Shown: positions 22,701 to 33,480, counted from the stretch's first letter. The stretch: 64,000 nucleotides of DNA from Trichobilharzia szidati (GCA_944472155.2 OX235275.1:57987228-58051227), one strand, 5' to 3'. Made by a program: numbers and translations. The notes: a model not told the origin generated them from the sequence alone.

Positions 22701-25700
22701 CCAGGATAATATGATCCCATATTCTATTTTCTCGAGGATTCTTCTCAACTGGTTACAACCTGAACGATAAAAAGTATGAATTACATTACATTAAAGATTT
22801 GAACATACTTTTCCACAATCACAAGGAGTAATTGGTTGGTAGGAAGTAAAAGTAACATTAGTCCGGAATGATTTAACTAATTAAGAGTTACAAACACTGA
22901 CTATTTATAGAATGATTAGACAATTAGGCTTGGAAACGAAAACAAAGTTGCGTATATATGTGTGTGGGTATAGAAACAAGGTTTAGCTAGAAACAGCATA
23001 ACAAAAAAGTAGATTGCGTAACTAAAGAAAATGTTTTATCTAATAGCCAATAGAAAAAAGAAGAGAAATGAACAACGGAGGGCTGAATCATGTTTAGATG
23101 AGAGTGTAGAGTTTTCTAAACAAGAAAAAGGGTGACTCATACATGTTGTATATTTTTTTTGTTATCACCAGGGCAGTGCAAGATTCACTACTGTCTCTTT
23201 CTGCGTACATAGATTTGGTTTAAGTCGTTTGATAGCAATTGCTTCAGCAAAGCGTAGCAAGCTTGTTTTCATTTGCTTGTTGATTATTTTGAATGACTTC
23301 AAGTTGTCTACATTATGACCAGTGTCAAATAAATGACGCTCAACTGCACTGTTTAATGCTTGCTGACCTTTCACTCTCAGGTTCTTTGGTATGTGTTCAG
23401 AGATGCGGATAATAATTCTTCTCTCTGTTCCTCCGATGTATGTCCTTTGGCACGTACATGTTAATTGGTAAACACAGTTTGCGATATTTTTATGGGTAGT
23501 CTGGAACAAACAAGGCTGAAATCCTCAATCAGTCAGATCAACTTCTATAGCAGGTATGTCGACGACACTTTCGTTATTTGTAATTCGTTTGATGATGCAT
23601 CTCAAGTACTAAAAGTCTTGAACAGCGCCCATCATAATATAAAGTTTACAATGGAGCATGAAAAAGAGGAGAAGTTCCATGTTCTTGACCTGGGTATCCA
23701 ACGAGATATAGACGGCAAAATCATAAGATATATACACAGAAAAGAGACCTGGAGAGCGGTTTATCTTAACGTCAAAAGTTTCTGCCCTATAAGTTACAAA
23801 AAAGGATTGGTGAGAACATTATTTGATCGTGTAAGGAAGCTGTGTTCAGAAGAAAAGATTGAGGAAGAGCTATCAGTCCAGACTAATGTTACTTTTACTT
23901 CCTGCCAATTACTCCTTGTGATTGTGGAAAAGTATGTTCAAATCTTTAATGTAATGTAATTCATATTTTTTATTGTTCAGGTTGTAACCAGTTGAGAAGA
24001 ATCCTCGAAATAATAAAAGATGAGCTCATATTATCCTGCTACAATTGACATAGTTTAGCCTAACTGTGATGTTATGATATCGGTGATGATGTCATCAGCT
24101 ATTTATTTTTATCGAAAATACTCAACCACTGCTGAATGTTGTTCACATTCTTATTTAGAGAGCTGTGGGACTTATTAACGTGAGTTATAAATAAAAGCAT
24201 TTTTCAATTAGTTTACTGCCACTTGTTGTGAATGGCAACAATTATTGGCTAACATTAATGCAGCCGATCCTCTTGATTAGTTCAAACAAACCAATGGACA
24301 ACATGTCTGCAAGATGATACGAACTTTTTGTAAAAATGCAAAGGACAGACAAAAACAATCCGTAGCTCAATTTTGTCACACTTAATTGATAGTGGTCATG
24401 TAATCGAGAAAACGAGAGCTTTCAAAGTGACAAAGTGATTCATCGTATCCCACCGAATCTTTCCAACAGACTTCGTATTCGTCTACTACACACAGCTGAG
24501 GCAATAGGCATTCGAACTATTAAACCTAAATTATGTATTCAAAACAAGTTCGTACAGCCTTTTTCCCTCCCTTGGCCTATTAGGACGTAACCAACTAATA
24601 ACTTCTACACCACCCTTTGTTTGTATTTTCATCCCCTTTCTTATCATCCCTTAATCTTATCTTCCTTATAAACGTGTTTCATTTCCTTCCCTTACAATCT
24701 AACATTACTTATTATTATTATTTCCTTTAATTCCTAGAGGAACATAGGGCTTCAGCCATGCGTCTCCATTGCGTTCGGTTCTCTGCTACAGTCTCCACCT
24801 GGCTCCAGGTCTGCCCACATGCTTTCATCTCTTCTTCGCATGATCTCCTCCAGGTCACCCTTGCACTGACGACCAACTCGCCGCTTCCCTTTCGGGTTCC
24901 ACACGAACAATGGCTTGTCTAGTGATGTCACTTGCTGGTTTCCTCAGAGTGTGGCCAATCCATCTCCATTTCCTCCTGCCTATTTGTTTCACAATCGGTT
25001 CCTAGTTGGTTCACTCCCAGAGATCCCTCTCTGTTGCTGATCCTTTCCGGCCATTTGATCTTGAGTATTGAGCGAAGACATCTGTTAATGAAGGTCTGTA
25101 GCTTGTTTGAGGTGCTCTTTGTGACACGCCAAGTCTCTGATCCGTATAGTAGTACTGACTTCACATTGGAGTTGAAAATCCCGACCTTATTTTTGACGCT
25201 GAATGATGTTGATCTCCACACAGACTTTAGAGTAATGAAAGCTTGTCTTGCTTTCCCGATCCTCGCTGCTTTGATATCCTCGTCAGTTCCGCCTGTAGTT
25301 GAAACGATGCTTCCCAGGTAGGTAAAAGAGGTTGTTTCTTTCAGGTTCCTTCCATTTATGCTGATTGTTGTCTGTTGTTGTTGTTGCTGTTGGTGGTGCT
25401 GCCGAGGAATCTTCATCACTTCCGTTTTCTCTGTGTTCACCTGGAGTCCTATCTTCTATGCTTCTTCTGCCAACTTGTTGCTTTTCACTTGCATATCTTC
25501 CAGTTTGTTGGAAATCAGACATATATCATCGGCGAAGTCCAGATCCTCCAAGTTCTTTGTGTGAGTCCATTTTATGCCTGTTTCCTCATTGCCCGCTGTT
25601 TGTCGCATTATCCAATCTACTGCAATCAGGAAAATCATTGGCGATAGTAGGCGACCCTGTCTTACTCCTGTCTTCACTTCGATGAATTCATTTGTTTTTA

Positions 25701-28700
25701 CTAGCTTTTATCCACTACTTCCACCTGAACAGTTGTTTGTTTAATCATGGTGTTTTTCATTATTCGTGTTATCACAGATTGCCTCACTTTTTCACCCTTA
25801 TTATTGATAAGACCATTTCTATTATTACTATAATTATTATTATCATTACTACTATTATGACTAATTGCACAATTTATATTCACCATCGTATTATCCTATA
25901 GACAAAACACCATGATTGGTTTATATTTGAATTTTATTTGTAAACTTATATATATTAGAGTTAAGCCTGATGAGATCTAATTGAAAACAATATTGTTCGC
26001 TTAAATGTGTTGTTCTAAATTTTACTATGGGAATATTTAATATATAAAAAATTATATTTCTAAAATCTAAGCGAGATTGAAATGAGTAATTCCAACGTTT
26101 CGTTCGGCAATCTGGTCCGAACTTCTTCAGGGAAATTAATCGAAATTAACATAACAGAGGTTTATATTTAAAAGAAACATCAATTGTTTTTAAAAACTTT
26201 TTCCAATCATGAGTCATTCAACAAGTATAATAAACAAAATTTTATGAATCATGGAAAATTCCCATTGTAACATATAGAAAATCAAAACAACATATGATAG
26301 AGAGACTAAAAACGCTGCAGGATGCGTCCTAGACAGGGCTGGGCTTAATCTTTTATTTATCATTCTCATAATGTCGTTGCCCTTGTAGTCGAGTTTGATG
26401 AAAATAGGCTTCTTACTAACTGTAGCAGTATCAAGCTTCTTGAGTTCATTCTTGCCATATTTGTTAATGAAACCTTGTGGGTAACCATTTTCTTTCAAGC
26501 ATTTTTCAAGAAACATCAGTTCACTGTCTAGTTTGTTTGGTGAACATATTCTCTTCGCTCTAGAGAAATGCGTTTTCACCAGCGTTCGTTTGTATCTCAC
26601 CGGGCAGAAGCTGTTGAAATTCAAGTGAGGACCACTCCATGTGTCTTTACGGTATACAGATCTTTCCAGTTTTCAGTCGTATTGTCTCTCCAACTTTACG
26701 TCCAAAAAATGGAATTTTTCATCATCGTCATGCTCCATCGTGAAGCTTTGTTTACCGAATCAACACCGCTAACGTGCAATCGGAATGACGCAATGCATTG
26801 CCAAACCGGAGATATGGAAAGTGTCAACAAACAAGAAGAGGGAGTTGGAGAAATAGAAAGATACCTCTATCTCAGTGAAGAATTAGGGATGGCAAATATC
26901 AGCAACTTAATTTCAAAATGACTATAGACTGTTCCAAGGCAGTACTTGTTTCTGAGCGAAATCTGAACTCAGCCTCCCCCATTCTTGTCTAATTATTACT
27001 ACAAACGGTAAGCCTTCTAGCTCAGTGATTATTTTTTCTGCACCTACATTAATTCGGAATTATGTTCCCAGTGCTTTTGACTCATAACTCAACGTCACCG
27101 GAAGAAGGATGCGTTGCGAAAACTTTGTAACTTCGATATTTTGGAAGCCTTTAGAGTGCAGTATGCATTTGAAGCGAATGTTCGAAATATAACGTGCTCC
27201 TATTATTACAGGAATGTGAAATATATACGCATCATTTTGTTTTCTTGTTAGGGCACTCATTGGTTCTTTTTGGTAAGTTACTCCGAAAAATGTTTTCATT
27301 CCTACTATTCACTAACAGTGACAATGGATGCCAATTTTTTACTGGAGTATATTTTGAGTCACTGCAATACTCGACCATTTCTGGAATTTTCGGCATCTAA
27401 TTTCCTCATCACATAATACAGAGGAGATAAATAAACAAGGCGTTTACATCGATAACAAGAACATGACTGAAAGTAGAAAACAACATAACGTGAGCTGTCT
27501 ACCAAGTGTTGTTCTGTAAAATTAGTAGTGTTGCTCACTAAACTTTTTCTCACCACACAAATTGCGTGCCTAATAAGGTATTGTAGAGTTGTTATACCTA
27601 GTCGTCCAGTTGTTAATTTCTCCTGTGGTTGCTTCCAGTTCGACCTGATAATATGCAAGCATAGAATTGTGTGCAGAGAGCATTTTAATGGTCTGAGAAG
27701 TTATTGATCGCTAGCTTCTTGCATAAGTCCATGTGTCTATCAACAACACTATCAAGTTGTTGGTTTGGCGACATCCCACTTGCCCTACTGACAGCTAATA
27801 GTGAACTTCGTACTGTAAGAAGATATTTCAAGAATACACGAATCAATAAACTTTAACAGCAGAGAACCAGTGATAACAGAATATCCTAAGTTGCGTACAT
27901 AGGACTTTAAATGAAATATCTGTTTCAAGTATTGGTTTTGTAGGGATTTTGTTTGTTTGATTGGTTGGAGGATTCCATCATGAGCTGACATCAGTAAGAG
28001 AACCAATGGGAAACCACCGGAGAGTACTGGGCAGCCAACTGTTTCGTCCCAGTTTGAGGATATGGGAGAGATCAAAGGAAACATACAGTTCAAGGTATTT
28101 CACATCATGAGAACGAACCGGTTCATGTAGGTTGCGCTTATGTCTCAAAGTGAAATTACACAGTCTGAAATTTTTTGGAGGGATTTAGCCTAAGACTCGG
28201 TGAGTCACGAAGGCCACTTTGAACAAACTACACACCTTCATCAACAGCTGTCTTCACTCAATTCCACTCAAGATCAGCTGGCCGGAGGGATCTGGGGGGA
28301 TCTGCCAGGGATATCTGGCAATGAATGGACCAACCCAGCAGAAATCAAGTGTGTTTACAAATATACAGGAATATACACATTGGGTCATAGGAGTTATTAA
28401 AAAGACAATTGCAGCGAAGAAAATTTTCTTTTCGACTAAGTCATCATCTAGGCTGTACTTTCGTGTATTTATATCAAATGGATGGGAAAGTTCCAGAATA
28501 ATTTCTGGTTAAGGGTCAAATTAATAAAAAATTACAATTAGGAATTAGAATGCCATAATAAACAGGGGGACGGATAAAACTCGAACAAAGTAGCATTATA
28601 ATAACAAAGAAGATTGACATTGTGCAATTGGGGTTAGAAATGTAGAAATAACAAAATATACAGGATGTTTCGATAAAAAACTAATATGATGAATAATTGT

Positions 28701-31700
28701 TTATGCAATCAGGGATTAAATATGTAGAAACAGTAAAATGACAAAATAAACAGGAAGAGTGGATATGAAAATATGGTAGTGTAGACAGGGATTAAGAAAA
28801 ACTTAAAATAACATGAATAAACAGGAAGTTTAGATAGGAAAGGCGATGAGATTGTCATTACTAAAACTAAATTTTACCTCTTTATGATGGCCATGGTAGG
28901 GAGAGGGGTTGAACGTAATTCTTTTGGATACACAGTGTGGGTTTGAGCTTTTGGATAGCTAGCGCCTCAGCTATGCTATACAGGAAGAAATGGAGGTGGA
29001 TTGCCCACCATACTCTGATAAAACCATAAAGTAAGTGACATCAACAACAGACAACAATCAGCATAAATGAAAGGAACCTGAATGAAACAACCCCCTTTAC
29101 CAACCCTACCTGGGAAGCATCGTTTCAACTACAGGCAGACGGGAATTACGAGGATATCAAAGCAAGAATCGGAAAAGCAAGACAAGCTTTCATTCCTCTG
29201 AAGTCTGTGTGGAGGTCATCAGCACTCACCATCAAAAATAAGATACGGATTTTCAACTCCAACGTGGGTTCAGTGCTACTTTACGGATCAGAGACTTGGC
29301 GCGTCATAAAGAGCATCTCAAACAAACTACAGACCTTCATCATTAGTTGTCTTCGCTCAATACTCAAGATCAGATGGCTGACCAGAAAAGATCAGCAGTA
29401 GGGATCTCTGTGAGCGAACCAACCAGGAACCGATTGTGAAACAAATAGGCAGGAGAAATGGAGATAGATTGGCCATACTCTGGGGAAACCATCAAGTGAC
29501 ATCACTAGACAAGCCATTACTCGAGTGGAACCCGGAAGGGAAGCGACGAGTTGGTCGTTAGTGAGAGGGTGACTTGGAGGAGGTCATGTGAAGAGGAGAT
29601 GAAAGCATGTGGGCAGATATGGAGCCAGGTGAAGACGTTGCAAGAGTACCGAACGCAATGGAGAAGTGCAGCTAAAGACTTATATTCCTCTAGGTGCTAA
29701 AAGAAACAATAATAATAAATAATAATAGCCTGAGGCTATTTGACAAGGGCCAAAAAGTACTTTCTAATGAATGACTATTCATTTTGAAACAGTCTGACTG
29801 AGATTTGATCAAATCACCGGCATATTTAACAACATTGGCTGCATTAGAATGGAACAGGTGACAAATGCAGAAAGAAAACTGAAAAAAGGCAACAACGGCG
29901 ACTTGATGAACAGCCTTCAGAGTGAGTAAAGCAGTTCAGGACTTCCCATTATATCCACTGTACTGAATCCTATCAGAGAAGAAATCGGGCACACTGCTTG
30001 TGTTTCCGCCATCTTGCTTAGCGAATGAAGCCTAAGTACAAAGCCGAAGTTAGTAGGTGTGTAATCTTGGCAGGCACACCGAACATGTTTGTCATCTCTG
30101 TCTAAATTGGCTATACTATAATTATGTGAAACAACACTGGCATCTAAAGTAAAACTTTCCGTTATTTGAAAGTGAATTGCCTCGGCTCAATAGTAGTGGC
30201 CCTCAATACAGGTTCGCGGTCTACTGTAAGATAAAAACATGGAATTTTCCCATATTTTCTGGGAACAATTGTGGGCACATCAACTGGATAAATAGACAGG
30301 GTACGTTTGAAGGGTCGAGGATACTTGATGAAGACATTTGCATTAAAACCAGGTAAGCACCCCACACTGTTTGCAATTGGAGCATTTGAAATCATAACGT
30401 ATCCTTGATGACAAATGAAGGACTTGGTAAAAGTACAATCACTAACTGAAGAAGGATCATTATTCATTTACTTGCCTGTTACCAGTGACTTCTTTAAACA
30501 CCTCCCACATATTTGATGAAGTTTCGCATGATAAGAACTTTTCTTTCAAGGACATATTCAATTTCTGTATTTCTGACTCAGTTCATATAGGGATTAGCTT
30601 ATTTTTACAATAGTAACGAATAAATACTGGAATGCGTAAATACCGTTTAACAACTAAATAATTAATAATAATATCTTCACATTTCAGTTGGTTTGTTAAA
30701 GTTTGGTAAGTGACGTATTCTTAATTCCCCCCCCCCATAATGCATGACTACTTTTTGGAACACATACAACTGAGATACACTCGATGAGAAGAACTGGGAC
30801 TCAGGAGTCCTACTGGTCCCGATCAAAAGTTGTTGTTACAATTGTGTTTAACATGCATTGTATTGTAACAAAAGAAGACAAGGTTCAAGCAACAGATCGT
30901 TTATTAAGGAAAATCAACACATATTTATAGATTTTAATGTACATTATTGGAGATTATTGATAGTAGAAAATACGGTCTTTTGACTGGTTGTTTCTCTCAG
31001 AAAGTTAACCTTCCATCTCTTTGTGACTGTGTCAGATCATCCATATGCTAACTATACCCGCCTACGCAAAGCCTTTGTTCTCATTTTCTCACCACCAATA
31101 TTGGGGACATAAACATTGACGTCAATTACTGTCTGCCAACTTTGGCTAGCAGCCAGCTCTCACCACAATACTGCTATGCAATCAAATAGAATGCATTGTT
31201 ATTGTTGTACAGAGCTAATTTCTCCAAAATGCTACAATTCTATTCGTAGTGTAACAACAGAAGACAAGGGCCAGGCAACAGAACGTTTATTACGGAAAAT
31301 CAACACATATTTATAGATTTTGATGTACATTATTGTAGGTTAATGTTAGTAGAAAATACAGTCTTTTGATTGGTTGTTTCTCACACAAAGTTAACCTTGC
31401 ATCTCTTGTGGCTGTGTCAGCTCATCTATATGTTAACTCTATCCGCCTGTCCATCTTGACCTTGACCTCAATTAGTGTCAACCAATTGGCTAGTAGACAG
31501 CTCTTACCACAATAGTACATCACTGTTTGTATTTCCTGTCACCTGCAGCCTTGCAAAATTATTGATGGTTGGGTGTTTGAACCTATCAGTGTTATTAGCC
31601 TCTCCCAAGACTACTTAAATAATATATATATATATATGCACAAATGCTGTGCGTCGGTGGCACAGTGGTTAGGACTCTCGCCGACCATGCACATGGTCCG

Positions 31701-33480
31701 AGGTTCGATCCAATGCCGGTGCACACCTGATATCTATGGTCGGCCTGAATTTGGGCTACCGATATCCATGCTGAAAATTCCACACTTGTACTGAAAATAC
31801 GGTGTCGAATCAAGCTGTAAATCAAAATAAAAAAATACAAACCCTTTTCACCACTGATCTCAGTCAGTAAAAACTCTCTAAGTCAACAGTCTCTCTTCTT
31901 GTTTTCTCATCTTATTTCGTCGCGGACTCACTGGTATCGTATCGTGTAGTTGTTGTCGCTGCTTACAGTGATTAGGACAGTCAGCTGGCGAAACGATTAG
32001 GTAGGAAGTTCGTTAGCCCAAACTACAAGTGTATTAATGGTCGAATCAGTTTTTCTTCAATATTCATGTAGAATATAACATTTTATTTATCTCAAATAGG
32101 TGTTATAAGACTATGAATACAAGAGCTATATATGCCCTTCATATAAATGACACAAACCTGTAGATATAGCATTAATTTACCACAAAGAGGCATCAAGTAG
32201 TACGGTGTTAGGCAGGTAAGTAATGTTGGTATTTGTTAGTCAAGCCTCTTCACCATGTTAGAATTTAGTTAAATCATGGAAAAATTTCTATTGTAACATA
32301 AAGGAAATCACAACAAATGATTCAGCGAAGAGACTCTTTTCAAAAACGAATTTATCATCAAGCTGTACAATCGTATATGTATGGTTCTTAAGAAGTTGTA
32401 TCCGGTGAGGGAATTGAAACATAGGTGTGAATGCATGAAATAATAATAATAATAATATGAAATGCAATTAAAACTAAAATGTTTGTGATTATAATCATAG
32501 GTAAATGTCAAGTGGCAAAGCAAATTAATGTCATATATAGAATAATTCATAGGATGGATAGAACATGAAAAAGGATGTGCACTTATAAGATTAGTAGACA
32601 AATCGAATAAAATACAAAGGTTACGTAATATTGTGTGAAATTTAATAGCATAGAATTTAATGTTGTAAAAGGGAACTGAGTTAGAATGACAAGTGAAATA
32701 ATACAGGGGATAGTTTAAAGTGAGAGTAGTAATAGTAACATTTGACGTAATAAGGAAGAGTATACAAGAACATATAGGAACATTCCCTGCTGCATCTCTG
32801 AGAATAGCCTTTACTAGTCGACCATTACTGTTCAATAACCTGAAGGACAAGATCGCGCTGTTGACCAACTCTATGTGTGTTTATCAATTCACCTGCTTGT
32901 GTGGAGCTAAGTATATCGGTCGTTCGACTCGAGTTTTGTCCAAGAGGGTGCAAGAACACTATCCTGCATGGTTACGAAGAGGTGGAAGTGGAGCAATAAG
33001 AAGCGCGATCATTGAACATCTGGTCGATAATGATAACCCTATCTCTATAGCCTCCGCCTTTAAAGTCGTCTAAAAAGCAAAAAGTAACTTGCCCAAATCC
33101 CTACGTGCCCGACTCATCTTTATTGCCGAAGCTTTGGCTATCGAAACAGAAAAGTTAGATCTCTGTATACAGAAAAAGTTCTTTCAACCCCTGCAACTTT
33201 CATGGTCTTAATCCCTCTATGCTAAAGTATGGTAATCCCCAATCATATTTTGGCTCTACCAATTTTTCATTTTCTTTCTATTTTTTCAATTTTTGTCTAT
33301 TCAATTTGTGTACTCTTGCTCATTACGTCAATTGTTACTATTAATACTCTCACTTTTAATTGTCCCCGAAATTATTTCACTGGTTGTTCGGTTTGTTCTA
33401 TCTCATTTTTTCAATTATATTCCTGAATTTTCAGGGATTTTTTCAGTGAAAAGTTCCTCTCACCAAGTGCAACTGCCTAA
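19696..33480 (+). CDS. Micro-exon gene, unit B (complete model)
   Basis: A complete seven-exon model: 19696-19762 (67), 21366-21384 (19), 22566-22592 (27), 24159-24179 (21), 27252-27272 (21), 30688-30705 (18), 33435-33480 (46 nt). All introns are GT-AG with GTAAGT or GTGAGT donors. The joined 219 nt has no internal stop and encodes about 72 residues: a 21-22-residue signal peptide (M-R-H-L-W-I-I-A-V start), then a short, aromatic-rich, amphipathic-looking peptide with a single Cys. Exons 3-6 are multiples of three, so skipping any of them keeps the frame. This is known MEG behaviour and suggests splice-variant secreted peptides. Introns carry PLEs, RTEs and SINEs. The start is chosen because ATG opens the hydrophobic leader some 50 nt after a TATA-like tract. 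Which published MEG this is, and its function, I cannot say. Confidence 0.75.
19880..20170 (+). mobile_element. RTE LINE 3' end, very decayed
   Basis: Plus-strand 3' UTR signature (gatggcatgaaggagatcgtgtgaggagga, then gaacccaagggaacaataaaaat). Intron 1 of unit B. Confidence 0.45.
20370..21065. repeat. Unidentified GC-richer segment in unit B intron 1
   Basis: About 700 nt with base composition clearly above its surroundings (ctgcgggaggatgagcc, gcggcgatctgacgc, ccgcagtgcaaggcaccc). No long frame, repeats or known element ends seen. It may be the 5' UTR of a retroelement. Confidence 0.35.
21366..21384 (+). CDS. Unit B exon 2 (19-nt micro-exon)
   Basis: The acceptor is attcttttag and the donor gtaagtgaa. 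It encodes A-L-D-T-E-I with the exon-1 base. Its counterpart in C is 22 nt, one codon longer. It is the only internal exon that is not a multiple of three, and it sets phase 2 for all later exons. Confidence 0.62.
21411..22301 (-). mobile_element. RTE (SR2-like) LINE 3' fragment
   Basis: Minus strand; C-terminal domain in two or three frames (L-G-S-I-V-S-T-T-G-G-T-D-E-D-I-K; K-W-R-W-I-G-H-T-L-R-K-P) up to the D-W-I-M-R-Q-T block at the right edge. The 3' terminus is at the left, next to (att)n. Separates exons 2 and 3 of unit B. Confidence 0.72.
22566..22592 (+). CDS. Unit B exon 3 (27-nt micro-exon)
   Basis: The acceptor is acttattcag and the donor gtgagttat. It encodes I-G-Y-T-W-S-G-L-W. 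It matches the 27-nt exon at 53073-53099, including the AGGTT start and the GTGAGT donor. Confidence 0.66.
23165..23509 (-). pseudogene. PLE GIY-YIG domain (fragment)
   Basis: 114 residues containing C-V-Y-Q-L-T-C-T-C-Q-R-T-Y-I-G-G-T-E-R-R and the C-terminal L-K-P-N-L-C-T-Q-K end. Cut at its N-terminus by the inversion junction near 23490. Confidence 0.72.
23500..23900 (+). pseudogene. PLE reverse transcriptase palm (fragment)
   Basis: Carries RT motif C as S-R-Y-V-D-D-T-F-V-I, then the PLE-specific downstream block (H-V-L-D-L-G-I-Q; I-H-R-K-E-T-W). The coding match ends near 23880 (E-E-E-L), where the sequence jumps to the 3' UTR. Confidence 0.75.
24159..24179 (+). CDS. Unit B exon 4 (21-nt micro-exon)
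   Basis: The acceptor is tcttatttag and the donor gtgagttat. It encodes Q-E-L-W-D-L-L. The upstream intron aligns with unit C around 54540, and the C counterpart is 54716-54736. Confidence 0.62.
24703..25689 (-). mobile_element. RTE (SR2-like) LINE 3' fragment nested in a PLE
   Basis: Minus strand from RT motif B (T-G-V-R-Q-G-R-L-L-S-P-M-I-F) and motif C (D-L-D-F-A-D-D-I-C-L-I, 25456-25677) through the C-terminal domain (24928-25440: poly-Gln tract, S-V-L-L-Y-G-S-E-T-W-R-V) to the 3' end. One of the better preserved copies. Confidence 0.78.
25960..26005 (+). ncRNA. Hammerhead ribozyme motif, PLE 3' end, apparently complete
   Basis: Read 5' to 3': stem I strand TTAAGC (25961-25966); CTGATGA core (25967-25973); stem II GAT-CTA-ATT (25974-25982, closing pair G-U); GAA (25983-25985); helix III AACAATATTGTT (25986-25997), self-complementary; C17 (25998, predicted cleavage after it); stem I partner GCTTAA (25999-26004). 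All invariant core positions are present. Self-cleaving motifs of this type have been reported in PLEs. The weak closing pair of stem II and near-loopless helix III may make it slow or dimer-dependent. Confidence 0.6.
26045..26735 (-). mobile_element. Penelope-like element, RT fragment joined to 3' end
   Basis: 26330-26720 on the minus strand encodes the post-palm RT region (H-L-N-F-N-S-F-C-P-V-R-Y-K-R-T-L; I-N-K-Y-G-K-N-E-L). GIY-YIG is deleted, and the sequence passes directly into the 3' UTR and hammerhead end. The 3' UTR reappears at 53132-53345. Confidence 0.65.
26087..26138 (-). ncRNA. Hammerhead-like motif, PLE 3' end
   Basis: On the minus strand: TTTCC, CTGAAGA, an extra A, a 6-bp stem II (GTTCGG/CCGAAC), GAA, a short ACGT helix III, then T and GGAATT, which pairs back with the 5' strand. 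The core is present, but one extra base lies between A9 and stem II. Confidence 0.48.
26736..26930 (+). mobile_element. PLE fragment, second lineage
   Basis: Plus-strand tail: A-L-F-T-E-S-T-P-L-T-C-N-R-N-D matches the GIY-YIG tail seen near 18200, 35930 and 52660. It abuts the oppositely oriented first-lineage PLE at 26735. Confidence 0.5.
27252..27272 (+). CDS. Unit B exon 5 (21-nt micro-exon)
   Basis: The acceptor is ttcttgttag and the donor gtaagttac. It encodes T-A-L-I-G-S-F. Flanking intron sequence aligns with 1804-1824 and its downstream intron. Confidence 0.68.
27273..27925 (+). other. Unit B intron sequence
   Basis: 27370-27620 aligns with 2980-3260 of unit A, where an RTE and then Merlin follow. 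No exon pair conserved in both. 26931-27251 and 29726-30687 also hold only intron sequence. Confidence 0.45.
27926..28066 (-). mobile_element. SMalpha-like SINE, truncated
   Basis: Tail and hammerhead half only (minus strand ggacgaaacagttgg, cccagtactc). The tRNA-like head is missing. Confidence 0.6.
28190..29725 (+). mobile_element. RTE LINE fragment interrupted by a PLE
   Basis: Plus strand 28190-28345 and 28990-29725, with the PLE at 28346-28985 between. The downstream part encodes W-R-S-S-A-L-T-I-K-N-K-I-R-I-F-N-S-N-V (29207-29401) and S-E-T-W-R-V. It ends with the aggNgctaaaagaaacaataat 3' terminus. Confidence 0.68.
28346..28985 (-). mobile_element. PLE 3' fragment nested in an RTE
   Basis: Minus strand: the GIY-YIG C-terminus (A-L-A-I-Q-K-L-K-P-T-L-C-I-Q-K, 28900-28980), 3' UTR, and a hammerhead end at 28395-28460 (CAGC/GCTG stem I, GAC-TTA-GTC stem II, extra A in the core). 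It separates RTE sequence at 28190-28345 from 28990-29725. Confidence 0.6.
30688..30705 (+). CDS. Unit B exon 6 (18-nt micro-exon)
   Basis: The acceptor is cacatttcag and the donor gtaagtgac. It encodes C-W-F-V-K-V. The Cys codon is split with exon 5. Confidence 0.68.
30864..31167 (-). repeat. LTR-like repeat, copy 1
   Basis: On the minus strand it starts TGTGG and ends GTTACA, with a tataaatatg box and an aataaacgttctg poly(A)-like signal near the end, as in an LTR. No primer-binding site or matching target duplication was found. Confidence 0.42.
31250..31511 (-). repeat. LTR-like repeat, copy 2
   Basis: About 80% similar to copy 1, same orientation, lacking about 40 nt in the middle. The copies are 82 nt apart, so this is not a normal 5'-3' LTR pair with an internal region. 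Confidence 0.42.
31649..31835 (+). mobile_element. tRNA-derived SINE (family 2)
   Basis: Same head and body as 1387-1592. Preceded by a (ta)n tract in intron 6 of unit B. Confidence 0.72.
32300..33390. mobile_element. Penelope-like element, head-to-head copy
   Basis: The left half is minus-strand 3' UTR with a hammerhead-like end (32325-32375, C3 replaced). The right half is plus strand with GIY-YIG (32762-33205) and 3' UTR. 32650-32765 and 33295-33390 contain inverted copies. It lies just before terminal exon 7 of unit B. Confidence 0.7.
32762..33208 (+). pseudogene. PLE GIY-YIG domain (fragment)
   Basis: Contains Y-Q-F-T-C-L-C-G-A-K-Y-I-G-R-S-T-R and A-I-I-E-H-L-V-D-N-D-N. A TAA at 33071-33073 precedes the recognisable end (L-A-I-E-T-E-K-L-D-L-C-I-Q-K, Q-L-S-W). 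The RT is absent. Confidence 0.72.
33435..33480 (+). CDS. Unit B terminal exon 7
   Basis: The acceptor is gaattttcag. It reads W-D-F-F-S-E-K-F-L-S-P-S-A-T-A-stop (TAA). A PLE insertion ends only about 45 nt upstream, just short of the acceptor. Confidence 0.7.

Larger units (their letters stand above)
22674..24046. mobile_element. Penelope-like element, head-to-head rearranged
   Basis: The left half is minus strand (3' UTR, then GIY-YIG 23165-23509). The right half is plus strand (RT palm 23510-23880 joined directly to the 3' UTR). The outer 170 nt (22674-22860 and 23884-24046) are inverted copies of the 3' end. Confidence 0.78.
24330..26020 (+). mobile_element. Penelope-like element split by an RTE
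   Basis: 24330-24700 encodes a broken GIY-YIG C-terminus (S-I-L-S-H-L-I-D-S-G-H; A-I-G-I-R-T-I-K-P-K-L-C-I-Q-N). An RTE (24703-25689) follows, then 25690-26020 carries the PLE 3' UTR and its hammerhead end. No full frame remains. Confidence 0.62.

Noticed and set aside
24928..25440. A Gln-rich host protein
   Set aside because: The tract is a (ttg)n repeat inside an RTE coding region shared by several copies.
32170..32212. An extra exon of unit B ending at ggcag/gtaagtaat
   Set aside because: No acceptor with a pyrimidine tract gives a length that keeps the frame, and no paralogous exon was found.
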